A stretch of 64,000 nt of DNA from Pseudomonas sp. 10S4 (GTDB lineage: Bacteria; Pseudomonadota; Gammaproteobacteria; Pseudomonadales; Pseudomonadaceae): NCBI RefSeq assembly GCF_034344865.1, contig NZ_CP133774.1, positions 4,650,001 to 4,714,000 on the forward strand. The letters are read 5' to 3'. Shown here piece after piece: positions 24,268-33,999 of the stretch. Within the stretch, counting starts at the first letter, position 1. The number at the start of each line of letters is the position of its first letter. The notes below the pieces were generated by a model. It saw nothing but the letters and a program-made list of their open reading frames with translations, was not told the origin of the DNA and made no database searches. Both the position numbers and the translations under genes were made by a program.

Positions 24268-24359
24268 CTGTGGGAGCGGGCTTGCTCGCGAAGGCGGTGT
24301 GTCTTTAGCATTGATGATGACTGACACACTGCCTTCGCGAGCAAGCCCGCTCCCACAGG
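24268..24359. repeat. REPIN: near-perfect inverted REP pair
   Basis: cctgtgggagcgggcttg runs into ctcgcgaaggcggtgt, and the exact inverse ends at 24359. The arms are over 30 bases with a short spacer, so the RNA would form a long hairpin between the convergent MFS and NTF2-like genes. Confidence 0.8.
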
Positions 24360-24374
24360 GATGATAGAAATCGG

Positions 24375-24803
24375 TCAGGCTTTACTGGCGGCCAGGTAGG
24401 CGCCAAGACGCTGGCCCATTTCTGCGCCCAACGCCTGCAAGCCGCTCAGCGGACGGACCATGACTTCAAATTCAACGATTTTTCCTTCTTCGTTGAACTG
24501 GATCATGTCTATCCCTTTCAGCTCTTTGCCGCCAACCGTCGCGCTGAATTCCAGCACGACATTCAACCCGTCCGCCGTCGCCAATTCGCGGTGGTATTCA
24601 AAATTCTCGAAGACGTCGAGCACTGTTGCGAGAATCATCGCAACCACGTTCGCGCCCGGGTAAGGCGTGTGCGCCATGGGCGAGCGGAACACCGCTTGCG
24701 GGTCCAGTAATTCGGGCAGGGCTTTCAAGTTCCCGGTGCTGATCATGTGGTGCCACTGCTTCAGGGACTCCGCGGCGTTAGGGTGCAAGTTCAGTTCAGA
24801 CAT
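24375..24803 (-). CDS. NTF2-like nuclear-transport-factor-fold protein
   Basis: The 142-residue protein (MSELNLHPNAAESLKQWHHM) has the SnoaL/NTF2-like pattern PELLDPQAVFRSPM, GANVVAMILATVLDVFENFEYHRE and GIDMIQFNEEGKIVEFEVMVRP. No catalytic role can be assigned. I chose the ATG at 24803 because aggagttgaaa precedes it; the upstream TTG lacks this. It lies 14 bases after the SRPBCC remnant on the same strand, so the two were probably an operon. Confidence 0.75.
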   Translation of the reverse strand: MSELNLHPNAAESLKQWHHMISTGNLKALPELLDPQAVFRSPMAHTPYPGANVVAMILATVLDVFENFEYHRELATADGLNVVLEFSATVGGKELKGIDMIQFNEEGKIVEFEVMVRPLSGLQALGAEMGQRLGAYLAASKA

Positions 24804-24817
24804 TTTCAACTCCTGTT

Positions 24818-25111
24818 TTATTGTTGTTCTGCAAGCGTCAAACGGTGCGCGTTGGCCCGTAAATACTCAGCCATCGCGACAAAGCGCTGGCGGGTTTCAT
24901 GTTCGAAAAGACGGTTGGCCAGCGAGTCGGGCAACCATTCCAGCTAACGCGACCGTAAATGTACGCTAAAGGTGTAGATCAACTCCGAGGTGTTGTCATC
25001 GAGATCACGATGGTGCATCGACGCGGCCCACCACTCAAATACGCCTTGCGGCTCGACCAACAGGGCCGCTGCGACCTGTGCAGGCTGAAGGTTGACGAAA
25101 CGGGCACGCAT
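24818..25111 (-). pseudogene. SRPBCC-family protein remnant with in-frame stop
   Basis: Reading the minus strand from ATG 25111 gives MRARFVNLQPAQVAAALLVE, then VFEWWAASMHHRDLDDNTSE, ending FEHETRQRFVAMAEYLRANA, which is the C-terminal helix style of SRPBCC (START-like lipid-binding) proteins. An in-frame TAG (cta 24944-24946) interrupts it about codon 56, and no normal-length N-terminal half is present (98 codons against the usual 140-160). It is probably a decayed gene formerly paired with the NTF2-like gene. Confidence 0.55.
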
Positions 25112-25308
25112 TGAAAAATAACGTTTCCAGCCCGTTACCGGAGGCGATATCGGTTTTCAGGCACCAGGGTGGGGAAGGTCGGCTTGAGGTGCGCGCGCTG
25201 ATCGGGTGGCTTGAAGAGCAATTGCGAAGTGAGCGCTGACCTGAACGGGGGCTGCAACGCTACCGGAAAACCCCTCCAAAGCGCGGCACTCTCGGATACA
25301 CTCCGGTG

Positions 25309-26928
25309 ATGCCAAAACATCATCACGCGCCCCTGAATCTCGCCCGCATCGGTAACAGCATCGTCACGCGACTGCTGATATTGGCGTTGTGCATCGTCAT
25401 TTTCGGTGCCGTGGTGCGCTATTACGTGTTGACCAACTTCTTGCGCGAAGATTTGAGCGCAGTGGTGGAGGGCCAGCAGTTAACGCTGGCCACTTACGTC
25501 GCCCGCGATATCGATAACAAAATTGTTCAGCGCCAGCAGTTGTTGGAGCATCTTGCCGCCACCGTCCCGGCTGATCTCCTGACGCAGCCCGAACGGCTGA
25601 AAGCGTGGCTGAAAGAGCATTACGACGACCAAACGCTGTTCACCGCAGACTTGTTCATCGTGAACACAAAAAGGCGTTTACTTGCGAACTATCCCGTCCT
25701 GGATACCGATTACCCTGACGGTGATTACATTCAGGCGGGGTTGGCGGGGCGTCCGTTTATCGGACAGCCGAGGATGGGGCGCGCCACTAAAGCACCGATC
25801 CTGCCGATGTCGGCGCCCATCAAGGATGCCGGCGGTGAGGTCCAGGCTGTGCTGGTTGGCGTGACCGCGCTGGGTGCTTCAGGGCTGCTTGATTCGTTGC
25901 TTCAAAGCCGCGTGGGCGACGCCGCCAGTGATTTCCTGTTGGTGTTCCCGGACAGCAAGTTGTTTGTCGACACCTCGACACTGAATGTGCAGCTCAAGCC
26001 AACGTCGTCTCCCGGCATCAATGCGCTGCACGATCGAGCCATGGCCGGGTTTCGCGGCGCCGGGATAACGCTCAACGCCAAGGGTGTCGAGGAGGTGGCG
26101 GCGATGGCTTCTGTCCCAAGCGCCGGTTGGTTCATAGTTGCCCGTTTGCCGACCAGCGAAGCGTTTGCCACCGTGGATCGAACCCAGCACTTTTTGATCA
26201 AGGGTGCGTTTTTATCGATTCTGTTTTTTGCCACGTTCGCCTCCATCGGTTTGTACTTTGTCTTTCGTCATCTGTTTAGTGCTGCCGCCCAGGCGGACCG
26301 CATGACCCGAGATGAATTGCCGCACGCGCCGTTGGCGGTTGTTCGGGATGATGAAGTCGGGCACTTGATCTCGGCGTTCAATCGTTTGCTGGTCAAGTTG
26401 AATGACAAGCAGGACGAACTGAAAAAGATCGCGCATCACGACACCCTGACAGGGTTAACCAACCGGCATTATCTTTCCGGCCGGCTTAGGCTGGTGTTGG
26501 CCCAGGCACAACGCAACCAGACGCAGGTGGGCTTGTTGTTTATGGACCTTGATGGGTTCAAGCACATCAACGATTCCCTCGGGCACGAGGCTGGCGATGA
26601 GGTTCTGCGGCAGGTAGCGCGGCGTTTTTCAGCTGTCGTGCGAGTGAGCGATACCCTGGCCCGCATCGGCGGAGACGAGTTTGTGGTGCTGCTCAATGAC
26701 CTCGGCGACAATGCCGAAGAGACATTGACCCGCGTGGCGACGCAATGCATCGATGCCTTGGCCGCGCCGTTTTTTATCTCCGGCTCGGTGTGCATCGTCG
26801 GCGTTTCGATTGGTATCGCGCTGGGAGACGGGCAGAGTTCTGCCGATAAACTGTTGCTGGCCGCTGATCGAGTGATGTACCAGGCCAAGAAAACCGGGCG
26901 CGGTCGGTATCTGACCTACAAGCTTTAG
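25309..26928 (+). CDS. Membrane diguanylate cyclase (Cache-HAMP-GGDEF)
   Basis: The 539-residue protein has a membrane helix (about 21-41), a periplasmic Cache-type sensor domain to about residue 300, a second helix (about 304-325), a HAMP linker (HAPLAVVRDDEVGHL) and a GGDEF domain with intact IGGDEFVVLL. The allosteric inhibition site RVSD lies five residues before GGDEF, as usual. The segment HDTLTGLTNRHYL opens the cyclase. It should make c-di-GMP from two GTP in response to a periplasmic ligand. The ATG at 25309 follows a GTG at 25306; neither has a strong ribosome binding site. No phosphodiesterase domain is fused. Confidence 0.92.
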   Translation: MPKHHHAPLNLARIGNSIVTRLLILALCIVIFGAVVRYYVLTNFLREDLSAVVEGQQLTLATYVARDIDNKIVQRQQLLEHLAATVPADLLTQPERLKAWLKEHYDDQTLFTADLFIVNTKRRLLANYPVLDTDYPDGDYIQAGLAGRPFIGQPRMGRATKAPILPMSAPIKDAGGEVQAVLVGVTALGASGLLDSLLQSRVGDAASDFLLVFPDSKLFVDTSTLNVQLKPTSSPGINALHDRAMAGFRGAGITLNAKGVEEVAAMASVPSAGWFIVARLPTSEAFATVDRTQHFLIKGAFLSILFFATFASIGLYFVFRHLFSAAAQADRMTRDELPHAPLAVVRDDEVGHLISAFNRLLVKLNDKQDELKKIAHHDTLTGLTNRHYLSGRLRLVLAQAQRNQTQVGLLFMDLDGFKHINDSLGHEAGDEVLRQVARRFSAVVRVSDTLARIGGDEFVVLLNDLGDNAEETLTRVATQCIDALAAPFFISGSVCIVGVSIGIALGDGQSSADKLLLAADRVMYQAKKTGRGRYLTYKL

Positions 26929-26961
26929 GCCGCTACGACGTTTAACCCGAGGAGCACCAAG

Positions 26962-27384
26962 ATGACCCAGACCCTGGAACGAGCCATTGCCATCGCTGCT
27001 GCCGCCCATGCGGGACAGGTCGACAAGGGCGGGGCGCCTTACATCCTGCATCCGCTGAAAGTCATGCTGCGGGTCAACACCCTGGAAGAGCGGATCGTCG
27101 CGGTGCTGCATGACGTGGTTGAAGACACCGGCATCAGCCTCGAAGACTTGCGGCAAGAAGGCTTCAGCGAAACGGTGCTGACGGCCATTGCCTCGGTCAC
27201 CAAGGTGCCGGGGGAATCCTATGAGGCATTCGTCGAGCGTGCGGCGTTGAACCCGATTGGCCGGGTGGTCAAACTCGCGGATCTGGAAGAGAACAGCGAC
27301 CTGTCCCGGATTGCGCAACCGTCCTGGGAAGATCTGGAACGGATCGAGAAGTATCGGCGGGCGATCGGAGTTCTACGCTCTTAA
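26962..27384 (+). CDS. HD-domain phosphohydrolase, Mesh1/SpoT-hydrolase-like
   Basis: The 140-residue protein has the metal-dependent HD pattern of the SpoT hydrolase domain: AAAAHAGQVDKGGAPYILHPLKVM with a metal His, VLHDVVEDTG with the HD and catalytic ED pair, and VVKLADLEENSDL with the downstream Asp and Asn. Stand-alone proteins of this kind (Mesh1/small alarmone hydrolases) hydrolyse ppGpp or NADPH; which applies here is not known. gaggagcacc precedes the ATG. It lies 33 bases after the diguanylate cyclase gene, so the two nucleotide-signalling genes may be co-transcribed. Confidence 0.82.
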   Translation: MTQTLERAIAIAAAAHAGQVDKGGAPYILHPLKVMLRVNTLEERIVAVLHDVVEDTGISLEDLRQEGFSETVLTAIASVTKVPGESYEAFVERAALNPIGRVVKLADLEENSDLSRIAQPSWEDLERIEKYRRAIGVLRS

Positions 27385-27398
27385 GCGCTACGCCAAAC

Positions 27399-27493
27399 CT
27401 TGTGGCGAGGGAGCTTGCTCCCGTTCGGTTGCGCAGCAACCGCCTTCAAGGGCCGCTACGCAGCCCGGCGGGAGCAAGCTCCCTCGCCACAGG
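27399..27493. repeat. REP-type inverted pair
   Basis: tgtggcgagggagcttgctc at 27401 is answered by gagcaagctccctcgccaca at 27473-27492; the inner part contains a second small hairpin. It sits between the convergent HD hydrolase and arsH genes. Confidence 0.8.
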
Positions 27494-27608
27494 TTTTCAT
27501 TGCACCACAGGACCTGTTCAACTCTCCCCATACCTTTGTCGCACGCTGCAAAGGCGTAGACTCGCCAAGTTGTGTCCTGAAAGCGCTGCTCCAATCCCGA
27601 TTTCCTCA

Positions 27609-28304
27609 TCAAATCGACCGCTGATTCACGCGCCGGGTCAGTTCTTCAGCTGACTCCTTGCGCTCCGAATAGCGGTCAACCAGATCCGGACGATCCCGAA
27701 GCAGCAGCGTGAACTTCACCAGCTCCTCCATCACGTCCACAACCCGGTCATAGAGCGCTGAGGGTTTCATGCGGTTGCCTTCGTCAAATTCCAGATAGGC
27801 CTTCGGGACCGAGGATTGATTGGGGATGGTGAACATCCGCATCCAGCGCCCCAGCACGCGAAGTTGATTAACGACGTTGAAGGATTGCGAACCGCCACAC
27901 ACCTGCATCACCGCCAGGGTCTTGCCCTGGGTCGGGCGAATCGCGCCAATGGCCAGCGGCACCCAGTCTATTTGAGCCTTGAACACCGCAGACATGGAGC
28001 CGTGGCGCTCCGGTGAGCACCAAACCTGGCCTTGCGACCACTGCATCAGTTCCAGCAGTTCCTGGACTTTCGGGTGGTCGTTCGGTGCGTCGTCCGGGAG
28101 CGGCAGACCGGATGGATTGAAAATCCGCGTCTCGGCGCCGAAGTGTTCGAGCAAACGCGCCGCTTCCTCGACCAGCAATCGACTGAAAGAGCGGGCGCGG
28201 GTTGAACCGTACAACAGCAAAATCCGGGGTTTGTGCTGGCCGTTTTGATCGGTGGCGATGGGTTGAGTCAGTGATGGGTCGAGGTTGGGCAGCGGGTGAG
28301 TCAT
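27609..28304 (-). CDS. arsH: ArsH, NADPH-dependent FMN reductase of arsenic resistance
   Basis: The 231-residue protein carries the flavodoxin-like FMN loop [16 protein letters not shown] (about 29-44), then [21 protein letters not shown] and [22 protein letters not shown], which are signature segments of ArsH. ArsH oxidises trivalent methyl and aromatic arsenicals using NADPH and FMN. It is the last gene of the arsRBCH array, 12 bases after arsC, and is probably co-transcribed. Length is normal for the family. Confidence 0.93.
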   Translation of the reverse strand: MTHPLPNLDPSLTQPIATDQNGQHKPRILLLYGSTRARSFSRLLVEEAARLLEHFGAETRIFNPSGLPLPDDAPNDHPKVQELLELMQWSQGQVWCSPERHGSMSAVFKAQIDWVPLAIGAIRPTQGKTLAVMQVCGGSQSFNVVNQLRVLGRWMRMFTIPNQSSVPKAYLEFDEGNRMKPSALYDRVVDVMEELVKFTLLLRDRPDLVDRYSERKESAEELTRRVNQRSI

Positions 28305-28316
28305 GAGGCGCTCCAG

Positions 28317-28787
28317 TTACAGCGTGCCGATGCGGTCGAGTTCACGCTTCAGCGCATCGCGATCAAGTTGGGCGAAGGGCAGTGCCAGAAACGCCCGGCA
28401 ACGGGTTTCGATTCGCGCCAGGGTCGAGTGAAAGGCGGCGGATACGGCCGCTTCGTCACCCGTGACCTCCGACGGATCTTCCAGTCCCCAGTGGGCTTTC
28501 AACGCCGGCCCGAAATACACGGGGCAGGCCTCACCGGCGGCCTTGTCGCAGACGGTGATGACGATGTCCGGTGGGTTGCCCTCGAAGGCGTCATTGCCTT
28601 TGCTGCTCAAGCCATCAATGGCGATGCCGGCTTCTTGCAGTGTGGTCAGGCTACGCGGCAAGACCTGGCCCTTGGGAAAGCTGCCGGCGCTGACCGCCTC
28701 GAAACCTTCTGGCGCCAGGTGATTGAACATCGCTTCGGACAGGATGCTGCGGCAGCTATTGGCGGTACACATGAACAGAATGCGCAT
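28317..28787 (-). CDS. arsC: ArsC arsenate reductase (LMW-phosphatase type)
   Basis: The 156-residue enzyme begins MRILFMCTANSCRSILSEAM, containing the phosphatase-like P-loop CTANSCRS with the nucleophilic Cys, and later carries VITVCDKAAGEACPVYFGP with the further redox Cys. This is the family that reduces arsenate to arsenite with thioredoxin or glutathione plus glutaredoxin. ggagtctcc lies before the ATG. It is between arsB and arsH with gaps of 14 and 12 bases. Confidence 0.93.
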   Translation of the reverse strand: MRILFMCTANSCRSILSEAMFNHLAPEGFEAVSAGSFPKGQVLPRSLTTLQEAGIAIDGLSSKGNDAFEGNPPDIVITVCDKAAGEACPVYFGPALKAHWGLEDPSEVTGDEAAVSAAFHSTLARIETRCRAFLALPFAQLDRDALKRELDRIGTL

Positions 28788-28801
28788 GGAGACTCCTTTT
28801 G

Positions 28802-30091
28802 TCAGGCGGACAAGCCGAGGCGCAGGGCCAGGGCGGATAAGGTGATGAACAGGATTGGCACGGTCAGCACGACACCGACCTTGAAGTAGTAGCCCCAGGT
28901 AATACGCAGGCCTTTACGTTCTAGAACGTGCAGCCAGAGGAGCGTCGCCAGGCTACCGATCGGGGTGATTTTTGGTCCCAGGTCACAGCCGATGACGTTG
29001 GCGTAGATCATGGCGTCGCGCACCACGCCAGTGGCGTCGCTCGCCTGAATGGACAGCGCGCCCACCAGTACCGTGGGCATGTTGTTCATGCCCGAGGACA
29101 GCGCTGCCGTCAGAAAGCCGGTTCCCAGCGCGGCGCCCCACACGCCGTAGTTGGCCAGGTAGTTCAGGGCTGTGGTCAGGTAGAGGGTCAGGCCTGCGTT
29201 TTTCAGTCCATAAACAACCAGGTACATGCCCAGCGAAAAGATCACCACTTGCCACGGCGCCTCGCGCAACACCCACCGCGTCGAAATCACATGGCCGCGT
29301 GCAGCCACGGCGAACAGCGCGGCAGCACAGACGGCGGCAATCGCACTGATGGGAATGCCCAGCGGCTCCAGTGCAAACAGGCCGACCAGTAACACGACCA
29401 ACACACACCAGCCGACTCGAAACGTCAGCGGGTCTCGCACCGCGAGACGCGGATCTTGAAGCTCTTGGACGTTGTAGCTGCGCGGTATATCGCTCCGGAA
29501 AAACACGTACAGCGCGCCCAGCGTGGCAGCCACTGCCACGAGGTTGACCGGCACCATCACCGAGGCGTACTCGCTGAAGCCCAGGCCGAAGTAGTCGGCC
29601 GAAACAATGTTGACCAGATTCGACACCACCAGCGGCAGGCTGGCCGTATCGGCGATAAAGCCAGCGGCCATGACAAACGCCAACGTAGAAGCCGGCGAAA
29701 AGCGCATCGCGATCAGCATCGAGATAACAATCGGGGTCAGAATCAGTGCTGCGCCGTCATTGGCAAACAGGGCTGATACGGCGGCGCCAAGCAGTACCGT
29801 AAAAGCGAACAGGCGACGACCATCGCCTTTGGCCCAACGCGCCACATGCAAAGCAGCCCACTGAAAGAAGCCCGCTTCATCCAGCAACAAACTAATGATG
29901 ATGACCGCGATAAACGTGGCGGTCGCGTTCCAGACAATGCCCCACACCAGTGGAATGTCGTCCAGCGTCACCACGCCTGTGGCCAGCGCCAGAATGGCAC
30001 CCAACGATGCACTCCAGCCAACGCCCAAGCCCTTGGGTTGCCAGATGACCAAGACAATGGTGAATAGAAAAATCGAAACCGCAGCCAACAT
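28802..30091 (-). CDS. arsB: ArsB arsenite efflux permease
   Basis: The 429-residue polytopic protein starts [22 protein letters not shown] and contains [22 protein letters not shown] and [22 protein letters not shown], characteristic of ArsB in the ion transporter superfamily. About 11-12 hydrophobic segments are visible. It exports arsenite (and antimonite) from the cytoplasm, either alone or with ArsA; no arsA is present. It is 24 bases after arsR, in the same transcription unit. Confidence 0.94.
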   Translation of the reverse strand: MLAAVSIFLFTIVLVIWQPKGLGVGWSASLGAILALATGVVTLDDIPLVWGIVWNATATFIAVIIISLLLDEAGFFQWAALHVARWAKGDGRRLFAFTVLLGAAVSALFANDGAALILTPIVISMLIAMRFSPASTLAFVMAAGFIADTASLPLVVSNLVNIVSADYFGLGFSEYASVMVPVNLVAVAATLGALYVFFRSDIPRSYNVQELQDPRLAVRDPLTFRVGWCVLVVLLVGLFALEPLGIPISAIAAVCAAALFAVAARGHVISTRWVLREAPWQVVIFSLGMYLVVYGLKNAGLTLYLTTALNYLANYGVWGAALGTGFLTAALSSGMNNMPTVLVGALSIQASDATGVVRDAMIYANVIGCDLGPKITPIGSLATLLWLHVLERKGLRITWGYYFKVGVVLTVPILFITLSALALRLGLSA

Positions 30092-30115
30092 GAGAACGCT
30101 CGATGAGTAAGAGAG

Positions 30116-30463
30116 TCAGCAGCACGCTGCAGTATTGAGAGGCCGGTCGCCCATCTGTCTGAGCCGGGCGCTGTTTTCTTCAAGCCAGTCGGCGTTGGCT
30201 TGCAGCGTGGTCTCAAGGACAGCGCGTACCCAGGCAGGCAGTTCGGGATTGAGTCGGTAATACACCCATTGCCCCTGGCGTCGATCAAGCAGCAAGCCGC
30301 ACGCCCGCAGTTGTGCCAGGTGACGAGAGATCTTCGGCTGACTGTCGTCCAGGGCACAGACCAGCTCGCAGACGCATAGCTCGCCTTCACGGGTGATCAG
30401 AAGGGTGGCGCGGGCGCGGGTCTCGTCGGACAGGCATTTGTAGATGGCTGGAGGGCTGAGCAT
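30116..30463 (-). CDS. arsR: ArsR arsenic-responsive repressor
   Basis: The 115-residue regulator has an ArsR winged helix with the metal-binding motif ELCVCEL in helix 3 (two Cys, as in the E. coli ELCVCDL type), then DDSQPKISRHLAQLR and a beta-wing, and a tail ending AACC that may add a thiolate. It represses the ars operon and releases DNA when arsenite or antimonite binds. I chose the ATG at 30463 (MLSPPAIYKCLSDETRARA); the longer frame upstream runs through the promoter. Confidence 0.94.
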   Translation of the reverse strand: MLSPPAIYKCLSDETRARATLLITREGELCVCELVCALDDSQPKISRHLAQLRACGLLLDRRQGQWVYYRLNPELPAWVRAVLETTLQANADWLEENSARLRQMGDRPLNTAACC

Positions 30464-30486
30464 GGGGCTGCCTGTAATGTGTGGAA

Positions 30487-30521
30487 ATCCGAATATACGG
30501 ATATCCATATGTATTGCGCAA
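30487..30521 (-). promoter_or_regulatory. ars promoter with overlapping ArsR-type operator
   Basis: On the minus strand a -35 TTGCGC (30516-30521) and -10 TATATT (30492-30497) are spaced 18 bp. The palindrome atccg-N6-cggat (30487-30502) covers the -10 box, placed as expected for an ArsR repressor site, 24-39 bases upstream of the arsR start codon. Confidence 0.65.
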
Positions 30522-30673
30522 GACGCTTTTTTGTTTGAGTTGAGGCAGGACTCCTCTCGCTGGAGTGAAATGTACGCAACGACAAATGACCGGGTTTGAA
30601 TCAGCACATCGAAAAAGCTGTCGCTGCTATTCGAAACCTTCCTGATCTTCCGTTTACCTCAAGTCCTTCGGCA

Positions 30674-31207
30674 TTAAAGACCCTGATTTTCGAGGTGTTT
30701 TTGGAAAGCCCCAAGCGCCGTACTGATCTGTGGGCCCATCACAGGATCATCGGCAATGCTTTCGGCACTCAACTGGGTGGACAGGAGGTTAACCGTAATT
30801 GACGCTTCCTCAATGAGGCGAGCTGACATCGTATCTAAAACCAGCCGCAGTGCGGCCTGCGCATGGCTGGCTCTGGGCGAGGCGTTGAAAAGTGCGACCG
30901 ATTTGCCCGGGAAGGCTTCACTGCTGACGAGCCAATCGAGCATATTTTTGAACGAGCCCGGAATCCCTCGAGCGTATTCCGGGCATGAAATCAGAAGCCC
31001 ATCGGCCTGGGCGATAATCGAGTGTAATTCCAGGATTTTCTCAGGAGGATGTTCAATCAAGTCCGGGTTGAAGTGCGGTAGCTCACCGATCCCTTCGTAA
31101 TGCGTGATCAAGACCCCTTTGGGGCGCAAAAGCTCGGTTGCACGTAGCAAAATCGAGTTGGAAGAGGCCTGGCGCAGACTTCCTGAGACCGCAAGCAAAT
31201 GCACCAT
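30674..31207 (-). CDS. NADPH-dependent FMN reductase family protein
   Basis: The 177-residue protein has the flavodoxin-like FMN-binding start LLAVSGSLRQASSNSILLRA and the motif CPEYARGIPGSFKNMLDWLVS, in which PEY and the following Gly-rich loop bind flavin in the chromate/quinone reductase (ChrR/YieF) group. It probably reduces quinones, azo dyes or metal ions with NAD(P)H. It lies upstream of arsR on the same strand with the ars promoter in between, so it is not a member of the ars transcript but could be functionally related to metal stress. Confidence 0.85.
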   Translation of the reverse strand: MVHLLAVSGSLRQASSNSILLRATELLRPKGVLITHYEGIGELPHFNPDLIEHPPEKILELHSIIAQADGLLISCPEYARGIPGSFKNMLDWLVSSEAFPGKSVALFNASPRASHAQAALRLVLDTMSARLIEEASITVNLLSTQLSAESIADDPVMGPQISTALGAFQKHLENQGL

Positions 31208-31403
31208 TTCAACACCATCCGTGATTTATAAGTCGGTGGAGTTTCGCACGAGGCAGACATGACTGCCATCGCCCCACCCAGTACTCGCCCCTTCGCCAAC
31301 CATTCGTCCAATCGATAGTCATCATCAAAAAAGCGAGTTTCGTTTTTCCAGCAACGGAGGAGGATAGCGCTATACCGATCTCGCTTCTGAAGGAACCTGC
31401 GCG

Positions 31404-32075
31404 ATGAGAATCTCAACTGTTTTGGCCCTTATCGCCGTACTGACCAGCGGTTTTGCCGCCACCGCCCCGGCCTACGCTGGCGACCCACAAGCCTGCCATT
31501 TCCTGCCGATGGGCGACAGCAGCGCCAACCTGAAGCATTCCCAGTCGGTGGGTGTGCTCTACAGCGAAAACACCGTCAACACTATCGAATACCTTGAGCG
31601 TTACCATTCTGTTGCGGTGAACGGCAGCAAGAACCCTGCACTCGATTCGCGCATCAGCAACGCGTTCGTCAGCAGCTCTGATCCGAAACTGGCGATCAAC
31701 TGGCTGATGAGTTCGCTGCAAAAAGAATTCGCCTCGGTGACCGTCTACGACAACCTCGACGCACTGGTGCAAGCGCACCCGGACGTGGTGGTGATGCTTG
31801 ACACCTACAGCCGTCTGGTCAGCAAACGCAATGATCAGGTCGAAGCACGGTTCCTCGCCAAGTTCTACGATTCGAACCTGCAATACATCGGCCAGGCCGA
31901 AGGCTCCCGTGAACAGAAAATGCCTTCGGTATGGGTTCACGGCAAAGCAGCGTCGGAGATTGCTGCGCAGATCGACCAGCAAACCGCATTGCAAGTGAAC
32001 GCCTTGAAGCAGTTCGATGCGTCGCTCAAAGCGTTGGTGACCTCGGGCAATGTGGCTCAGGTGGCGAACAACTGA
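31404..32075 (+). CDS. Exported protein of unknown function
   Basis: The 223-residue protein begins with a clear Sec signal peptide (cleavage about after AYA, residue 25). The mature part contains two or three Cys-free alternating strand and helix regions, YSENTVNTIEYLERYHSV and SSDPKLAINWLMSSLQKEF; I recognise no family. The gene is preceded by aaggaacctgcgcg and stands alone between the FMN reductase (divergent) and a GNAT gene. Periplasmic location is predicted from the signal sequence alone. Confidence 0.7.
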   Translation: MRISTVLALIAVLTSGFAATAPAYAGDPQACHFLPMGDSSANLKHSQSVGVLYSENTVNTIEYLERYHSVAVNGSKNPALDSRISNAFVSSSDPKLAINWLMSSLQKEFASVTVYDNLDALVQAHPDVVVMLDTYSRLVSKRNDQVEARFLAKFYDSNLQYIGQAEGSREQKMPSVWVHGKAASEIAAQIDQQTALQVNALKQFDASLKALVTSGNVAQVANN

Positions 32076-32132
32076 GGATGCGGTTATCTGGCTGTTGCGC
32101 TCAGGAGTTTTGCACGATACTGGCTGCCCATC

Positions 32133-32636
32133 ATGATAGTCAGAGCGCAAATGATGCCCGTATCACCTGATCAAAATCCGTCGCTTGTTCTGGTCCCTGC
32201 TCAACAAAACGACCTGGACCCACTTGTCGCCATTCGAATTGAGGCCATGCGCGAAAGCCTCGAGCGCGTCGGGCGATTTGATCCGGTGCGTGCGCGTGAA
32301 CGTTTTGCCAGCGGCTTTGACCCCACTAGCACACGTCACATCGAAGTGGCCGGTGAGCGGGTTGGTTTTGTGGTGGTCAAGCATCACCTCAATGAACTGC
32401 TGCTTGATCACTTGTATGTGAAACCGGGGGCGCAGGGATCAGGGATTGGCGCCGCTGTTCTTGCTCATGTTTTCAAAGAGGCGGATGCAGCCGCGCTGCC
32501 TGTCAGGGTGGGCGCGCTCAAGGAAAGCGCTTCCAACCGCTTCTACATCCGCCATGGCTTCCAATTCGTGGAAAGCGCTGAATTCGACCATTACTATGTT
32601 CGGCCGAGCGTTCCTGCAACTCGTCCAGCCGATTAG
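32133..32636 (+). CDS. GNAT-family N-acetyltransferase
   Basis: The 167-residue protein has the GNAT acetyl-CoA loop in LYVKPGAQGSGIGAAVLAHV (Q/R-x-x-G-x-G/A pattern) followed by LKESASNRFYIRHGFQF, the C-terminal motif B. It acetylates an amine of unknown identity. The first in-frame ATG is at 32133; a second at 32151 is possible, and neither has a strong ribosome binding site. It is 57 bases after the exported protein and convergent with the sensor kinase gene. Confidence 0.82.
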   Translation: MIVRAQMMPVSPDQNPSLVLVPAQQNDLDPLVAIRIEAMRESLERVGRFDPVRARERFASGFDPTSTRHIEVAGERVGFVVVKHHLNELLLDHLYVKPGAQGSGIGAAVLAHVFKEADAAALPVRVGALKESASNRFYIRHGFQFVESAEFDHYYVRPSVPATRPAD

Positions 32637-32643
32637 CCTGCGG

Positions 32644-33999
32644 TCATCCGTTGGCTACGTTTAACCACACCGACACACGCAAACCGCGGTTTTGTACCTC
32701 ATCGGCGAAGCCCAGGCTAACCCGTGCCCCGGTACGCTGCGCAATCGCCTGAACAATGGACAACCCCAGCCCGGACCCAGCCTCATCGGTCCCCAGGCTG
32801 CGATAAAACGGATCAAACACCCGCGCTCGCTCTTCCACCGCGATCCCTGGCCCCGAGTCCTTGATCTGCAGCAGCGCCGTACCGTTATCCATGACCACAG
32901 AAAGGTCAATCCGGCCACCCTCCGGTGTATAGCGGATCGCGTTGTCCACCAGGTTCTTGACCAGTGTCATCAGGTCCATTTCGTTGATCAGCACCCGCAC
33001 GTCCTGCTCACCCTCGACGCCAACGTCGAGGTGTTTTATATCGGCCAGCGGCAACAGATCTTCCAGCACCCGACGATAGACCTCATGCACCGAAACCGGC
33101 GACGTCGGCGCGCTGGTTTCGGCTTGCACCTTGGCCAGGGTCAGCAGTTGATCAATCAGGTTTCTGCCGCGCTCAATGCCCCGGCGCAATGGCACCAGAC
33201 GCTCATGGGCCACGGCCGACATATCGGCGCCAGACAGGCGTTCGGCCTGCAAGGAGAGGGCGGTCAGCGGTGATCGAAGTTCGTGGGCTGCGTCGGCGAC
33301 GAAGCGGCGCTGGGTTTCCATCGCATTCGCCACACGTTCGAGCAAGCGATTGATCGCCACCACAAAGGGCCGGATCTCGGTCGGCAAATGGCTTTCGTTG
33401 ATTGGATGCAGTTCCTGCTCGGCGCGCTGATCGATTTCAGAAGAGAGTGTCGCGATGGGTCGAAACAGCTTGCGCACCAGGTCGCCGACCACCAGCAACA
33501 GCACCGGAAATAAAATCAAAAACGGCAGCAGACTGCGCCAGGCACTTTCGCGGGCGTCCTTGTCACGGGCGCCGGTTTCCTGGCCAACGGCAATGCGTTC
33601 GCCACGGGCGGTGGTCCTGACCAGCACGCGAAACGCTTCGCCGCCGACATTCACCGTGGACAAGCCATCGGCCAGCGTCGTCGGGAAGGGCAGCGGTGCA
33701 GTGTCGTCATCGTTACCGGAGGCTTTGTTGCCATCGGCCAGGTGCTGAATAATCAGTCGGGATTCTTCATCGTCGCCGGCAATGCCTTTGCCTTCGGGAT
33801 ATTTCAGCGTCATGTGTTGCCGATCAAACAGCACGGCCACCTGGCGCAAGGTGTCATCCTGCATTTCGTGGGCTTCGTCGAACGCGGAAATGAACGCAAA
33901 GACACCGGCCACAATCGCGACGATCAGGATCGCCAGCGACAGGGTGACGGACAGCCTGAGTTGTACCGATTCGCTCAAGCGTTTTTTGAAACCATCCAT
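32644..33999 (-). CDS. Two-component sensor histidine kinase (QseC/PmrB-like architecture)
   Basis: The 451-residue kinase has two membrane helices (about 17-38 and 165-185) around a periplasmic sensor, a HAMP-like linker, and a HisKA domain with H-box AAHELRSPLTALSLQAERLS (phospho-His about 239). Its HATPase domain contains N-box LVDNAIRYTPEGG, G1 DSGPGIAVEE and G2 GSGLGLSIV. It should autophosphorylate and pass the phosphate to the OmpR-type regulator whose gene overlaps its start by 25 bases. The signal is unknown; the upstream lipoprotein and membrane protein are candidates for what it senses or controls. Confidence 0.92.
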   Translation of the reverse strand: MDGFKKRLSESVQLRLSVTLSLAILIVAIVAGVFAFISAFDEAHEMQDDTLRQVAVLFDRQHMTLKYPEGKGIAGDDEESRLIIQHLADGNKASGNDDDTAPLPFPTTLADGLSTVNVGGEAFRVLVRTTARGERIAVGQETGARDKDARESAWRSLLPFLILFPVLLLVVGDLVRKLFRPIATLSSEIDQRAEQELHPINESHLPTEIRPFVVAINRLLERVANAMETQRRFVADAAHELRSPLTALSLQAERLSGADMSAVAHERLVPLRRGIERGRNLIDQLLTLAKVQAETSAPTSPVSVHEVYRRVLEDLLPLADIKHLDVGVEGEQDVRVLINEMDLMTLVKNLVDNAIRYTPEGGRIDLSVVMDNGTALLQIKDSGPGIAVEERARVFDPFYRSLGTDEAGSGLGLSIVQAIAQRTGARVSLGFADEVQNRGLRVSVWLNVANG